From Linyphia triangularis (lineage: Eukaryota > Arthropoda > Arachnida > Araneae > Linyphiidae): 64,000 bases of DNA. The notes below the pieces were generated by a model, which was given only the letters and a program-made list of their open reading frames with translations, did no database searches and was not told the DNA's origin. The stretch lies in assembly GCA_963978545.1 (NCBI GenBank), contig OZ021732.1, forward strand, positions 67,842,328 through 67,906,327, read 5' to 3'. The translations under genes and the position numbers were made by a program. Shown here in pieces: positions 57,085 to 64,000 of this stretch (position 1 is the stretch's first letter; every line of letters starts with the position of its first letter).

Positions 57085-59470
57085 ATTTACCTTATGTTTG
57101 GGAATTGTGAGCTTGAATTGGTGTTTGAACTATTAATCTGGTGTTTACTTAGGAAAGGGGGATTGGGCATTGGTAGTGTGTTTCGTATGGATAATTAGTT
57201 CGTGTTAGATGAATTTGGATGGTTGTAGCTTTCTAATGGAAATTATTTAGAACGTCAATAGCCGTATATTGTTCCTTATTATGAAAAGTATTAAAAAATA
57301 TGCTTATTGGTCATTGTTTTTTCTAGTCCAGTGTTTGCGAAGTGGAAAGAATTAAATGATGATGAATTTGATATTTTTGGATGAGTCAATTGAAACTTTT
57401 AGTTAATGGAAAAAAAATCCACTTTAAAAAGGTATGCGGCTTTTACCAAAAATGATACTGAGAGGCTATAGATTACCAATAATGATTGCCAATAGATACT
57501 GAAATACGATATTTCGCTATAAAAAGGTATGAAAAATTTAAAGGAATAAATAATAAAAATATTAATATTCCATTAAATTTTGTGAAACTTCAGTTTTACA
57601 TCAATTCTCTAATTTATATAATGTTGCTTATTTGTACTTGCATATGCTGTAAATTAAAAGCAAAAAATAATAATAAGTTGAGTGTTGTATTGATTCAGAA
57701 TAAGAAAATGGTTATAAATAAATTTGAATTTTTTATTAATCCCTTAATTTATTTATTTTTATTACCTATTTATTAAAAATAATAAAAACATTTATTTGTC
57801 AATTCACTATTGCATTGTTTTAAAAGAAAATCATTAATAAACATTTGGATTGATATTAATTTGTAGAGCACTAATTTATAATTATTACTATTTTATAGAG
57901 AAATAATTTTCTATTAGCTGATCAATAACGTGTTTTATGATAAAACATAATGAAATGATTAATTTTATAAATTTCTAATTAGCACATAAAAGTAATCACG
58001 TGATTATATTTTACGTGATAGTAAGAAACAATATTATAAAAATTTTATGAAATCATTTTACTCTTATTAGAAGAATTCATAAGAGTAAAATGCCTTATTT
58101 AAGGATTTGTATTTGATTTTGTATACTAAAAATAAGAATTCAAAATTAAAATTTTTGAACTGTGTTTTTATATTTTACATGATTTTGAGAATGTGTCACA
58201 TTATTATAATGTGAAATTAGAGTAACAATTGATCAGAAGACAAAATTATTGCTCAATACCTAAAATATCTGTATGGTGTATTCTAGTTGAAATTTTTTAC
58301 TTGACATATTTACAGTAAAATGATTCACATCTACCAAAATTTAATATTACGTATGTTTAAATGAAACTGGCAAGGAATTAAACTGTCAAAAAATAGCTTT
58401 AAATGATAAATTTGCATTTGAGGAACAAAATTGTATACAAGATAGTGATAGATTTTCATAAAAGGCCAAAAAAAGTTACTTTGTATCCAGAAATATTGTA
58501 TTTAATAACTATGCTTTAAATTTTGCTTCGCAAAAAATTAAGCTGTTCTTTGTTGATATTTATTATATTTTTGTGGAGTATAGTTTTTTAGTACACTAGC
58601 TTCTTACCCGTGAATCAAGGAATTTTCTTTAATTAGATTGGATTTCTTTTAGCTACTCCTATAATTAGATTATACACCTTTAACCAATTTTGCCTAAAAA
58701 TCAAATAATAATAATAATAATAATTTTAAGAATTCCTAGCAAAGCTTCAATTAGTACGGCTTCCTTACTATGCCTTTTATAAAAACCATGGAAATTTATC
58801 TATTTTCAATTAAATGTATTTCAATGGAAAAATATCGAATTGACACGTATTTGATTAACATGTATTAGATTTAACACGTATTTGATTTAGAGACAAGATA
58901 TTTTAGTTAAAACGGCTTTAAAACATTTAAAAAAAGGAAAAACAATACATACTTTGTCTATTATTTAATTTTTGTAAATTTCAATGATATTGACTATAAG
59001 TCTATTTCAAAAATATAAGTTTCCTTCTGTTATAGAATTAAAATTATTTTAAATTTAATGTTGAAATATAAGGATTTAAAAACACTTCATTTAAAGTGCC
59101 TAAATACCAATTTGATTAGAATTTTTTTTTTTTAATTATTATAATTTTAACTTGTAGTTAGTAGCTTCTAACTCCAGTATTTCATGTATTAGCGTAACAA
59201 TTTCTAATCTTGCATTCATTTGTAGCTTTTATAACCAAATATTTTATAAAATGTAGCAAAGGTTTATAGACTGGAATGAATTCACAGACACAAATACAGT
59301 GCTTTTTAATTTATTAGCTGAAAATATTAACACATACAATCAAGAAACTTATTACAAAAGTTGTTAAAATAGCATGAACAATCAAAACAAAATTAACTCA
59401 TCTGCCAATAAACTTTTTTAAAGTTATGTAAAATACGCAACATAAGAATATCAGTTAATTTTCTAATAAG
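57085..59470. repeat. Intergenic part of duplicated unit B
   Basis: Aligns in order with 42200-44740 with scattered substitutions and without the large microsatellite insertions. No gene. Confidence 0.7.
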
Positions 59471-59547
59471 TTCTTTAGTTCACGATATCCAGCTTGTTCT
59501 TTTGATTGATTAAGACAGGTGATAAAGTCTCAAATGCAAAGGCAACC

Positions 59548-62778
<3,231 letters not shown>

Positions 62779-62799
62779 TTATAAAGTTAAATAATTTAT

Positions 62800-63950
62800 C
62801 AAGTTATAAAGTGTAATAAAAAATTTAAAAAAAAAAGCTTAAAATGTTTATTGTGGATCTTGTCCTTTTTACGAAAAGGTAATCCAAAAGTGATTCATTC
62901 TTGAAAATATCATTTTTCATACTACTAAAAAAACTTATGAATTAAATGCATTTATGTGTCGTTTAAAGTGTTAGAACCAATGGCGATTTAATTAAACTTA
63001 GCAATGCACTGGATGTGAAATAGGCGCTCTGTTGGAAAAGATTATGCACGCAACGCAAGTTTTTTTAAGGTATTTAATTGGTCTTAAATATAATTATGTA
63101 CATTATTTTAACAAGCTATTGATTGTTTTAGTGAAAAAAATTAAAATCTGGCATGTTTACTTGTATGTGAATAAGCGTTCATTTTTTGTACTTAAGTTTA
63201 ATTATATAAAATACGTCTTATATTGGTATGGATATGTTTTTAAAAAGAGTGTGCAATAATTCTATTGTATAACTATTTTTATTACATAAAAATTATAATT
63301 TCAGTGTTAGTAAATTAAACTGTACGATTAAGAATCAATGAAAATACAATTTCAAAAGTATATTTTACATTGTGTTATTCTATACTAAAGCTGTGCGGTT
63401 TATAAATTAAGAACGTTTTGTATAATTTACAGATGATCTTAAATATATAGTTTACGATTAATGCACTTTACACATCGAACCTTACTTACGTACGTTAAAA
63501 ACACGTTAATAATTTAAAGTAAACCCTATAATTTTGATATTACTTCTAGTTAAAATTTAAGAATATATACAAATAAATGTAAACATTTTACGTTTAGTAA
63601 TTTTCAGCATGCGCAAGTGAAGGAATAAAATAAGAAAGAACTGATGCTTACTGAATAAATACTAACAGACTTAAAGCTGCATTGAAAAAAAAAAAACTGT
63701 TATCACAAATTTGTACAACGTGCATTTTCTGCTTTGAACACATATCTTTGTTTGAAAACTTTTTTAGCTTCACATTTAGTGAGTTTTTTCAAAAAAGCCT
63801 GTTAGTCATTGATCATATGAAAAATAATATTTCAAAAATAATATCCGACATGATTTGCAGAGAATATTTTGATTGATTTATAAGAAGGTTATTTATGAAA
63901 TTTTCTTCAACAATCTTCTTTATGAAAGTGATACAATTTTATTTTCTAAA
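62800..63950 (-). repeat. Intron 4 of protease B, duplicate of 50640-51790
   Basis: The first part differs from A at many sites. From about 63290 to 63950 it is nearly identical to 51130-51790 (one visible change, AACACG for AACAGG). The 64-aa frame at 63682-63876 and its copy at 51530-51724 lie in this intron on the opposite strand. They are equal only because the DNA is, so I do not call them genes. Confidence 0.7.
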
Positions 63951-63951
63951 C

Positions 63952-64000
63952 CAGCGTTCGCCACTAACTTTTAGATACTGGCCGCATGACTTATATTGGA
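63952..64000. mobile_element. Possible start of an inserted transposon (hAT-like end), cut by the window
   Basis: Similarity to unit A stops abruptly at TTTCTAAACC. The new sequence begins CAGCGTTCGCCACTAACTTT, which resembles the CAG-nGGTTCnCAACCTTT style of hAT terminal repeats. Only about 49 bases are available, so target-site duplication and class cannot be checked. Confidence 0.3.

Overview
The window is arthropod nuclear DNA, most likely from a spider or another arachnid. It is very AT-rich, has GT-AG introns and TATA-box promoters, and is full of microsatellites, small palindromic transposons and a tRNA-headed SINE. The protein content fits: intronless gustatory-receptor-like (GR) genes, a cathepsin L-like gene pair, and small secreted Cys-containing proteins. 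The species cannot be named from the sequence. No CRISPR, rRNA or bacterial gene organisation is present.

Layout. 0-6 kb: non-coding DNA with two palindromic elements, a compound AAAT/AAAC microsatellite and one doubtful decayed exon. 6.2 kb: a single-exon gene for a secreted, almost pure His/Gly/Asp/Glu protein, with a TATA box. 8.0-10.3 kb: a two-exon secreted protein (225 aa) with a four-Cys, DM4/DM12-like C-terminal domain. 13.4-34.5 kb: a segmentally duplicated chemoreceptor region. It holds one intact minus-strand GR (372 aa), one plus-strand GR whose initiator ATG has become AAG, one intact plus-strand GR (362 aa), an N-terminal stump of another minus-strand GR, duplicated flanks with no GR left, a SINE with a perfect 12-bp target-site duplication, and a decayed mobile-element-like gene. 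34.5-39.8 kb: mostly featureless, with one orphan exon candidate.

39.8-64 kb: a tandem duplication of about 15.4 kb period. Each unit carries a second DM4/DM12-like secreted gene (plus strand) and a multi-exon cathepsin L-like cysteine protease gene (minus strand). Unit A has intact versions: a 294-aa secreted protein and a protease of about 335 aa with Cys, His and Asn catalytic residues. In unit B the secreted gene has lost most of exon 1 and a conserved Cys (to Trp), but keeps its promoter and second exon. The unit B protease runs off the window.

The most unusual structure is in protease A. Its exon pair 6+7 is present three times in tandem. Intron phases allow exactly one pair to be used: joining exon 7 to the next exon 6 makes an immediate stop. 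All three pairs encode the same peptide. Two units are identical over 1307 bp. The third matches the single unit of paralogue B better than it matches its own neighbours, which suggests exchange between the paralogues. The start codon of this gene is also odd: the G of the only candidate ATG is also the first base of a GTAAGT splice donor.
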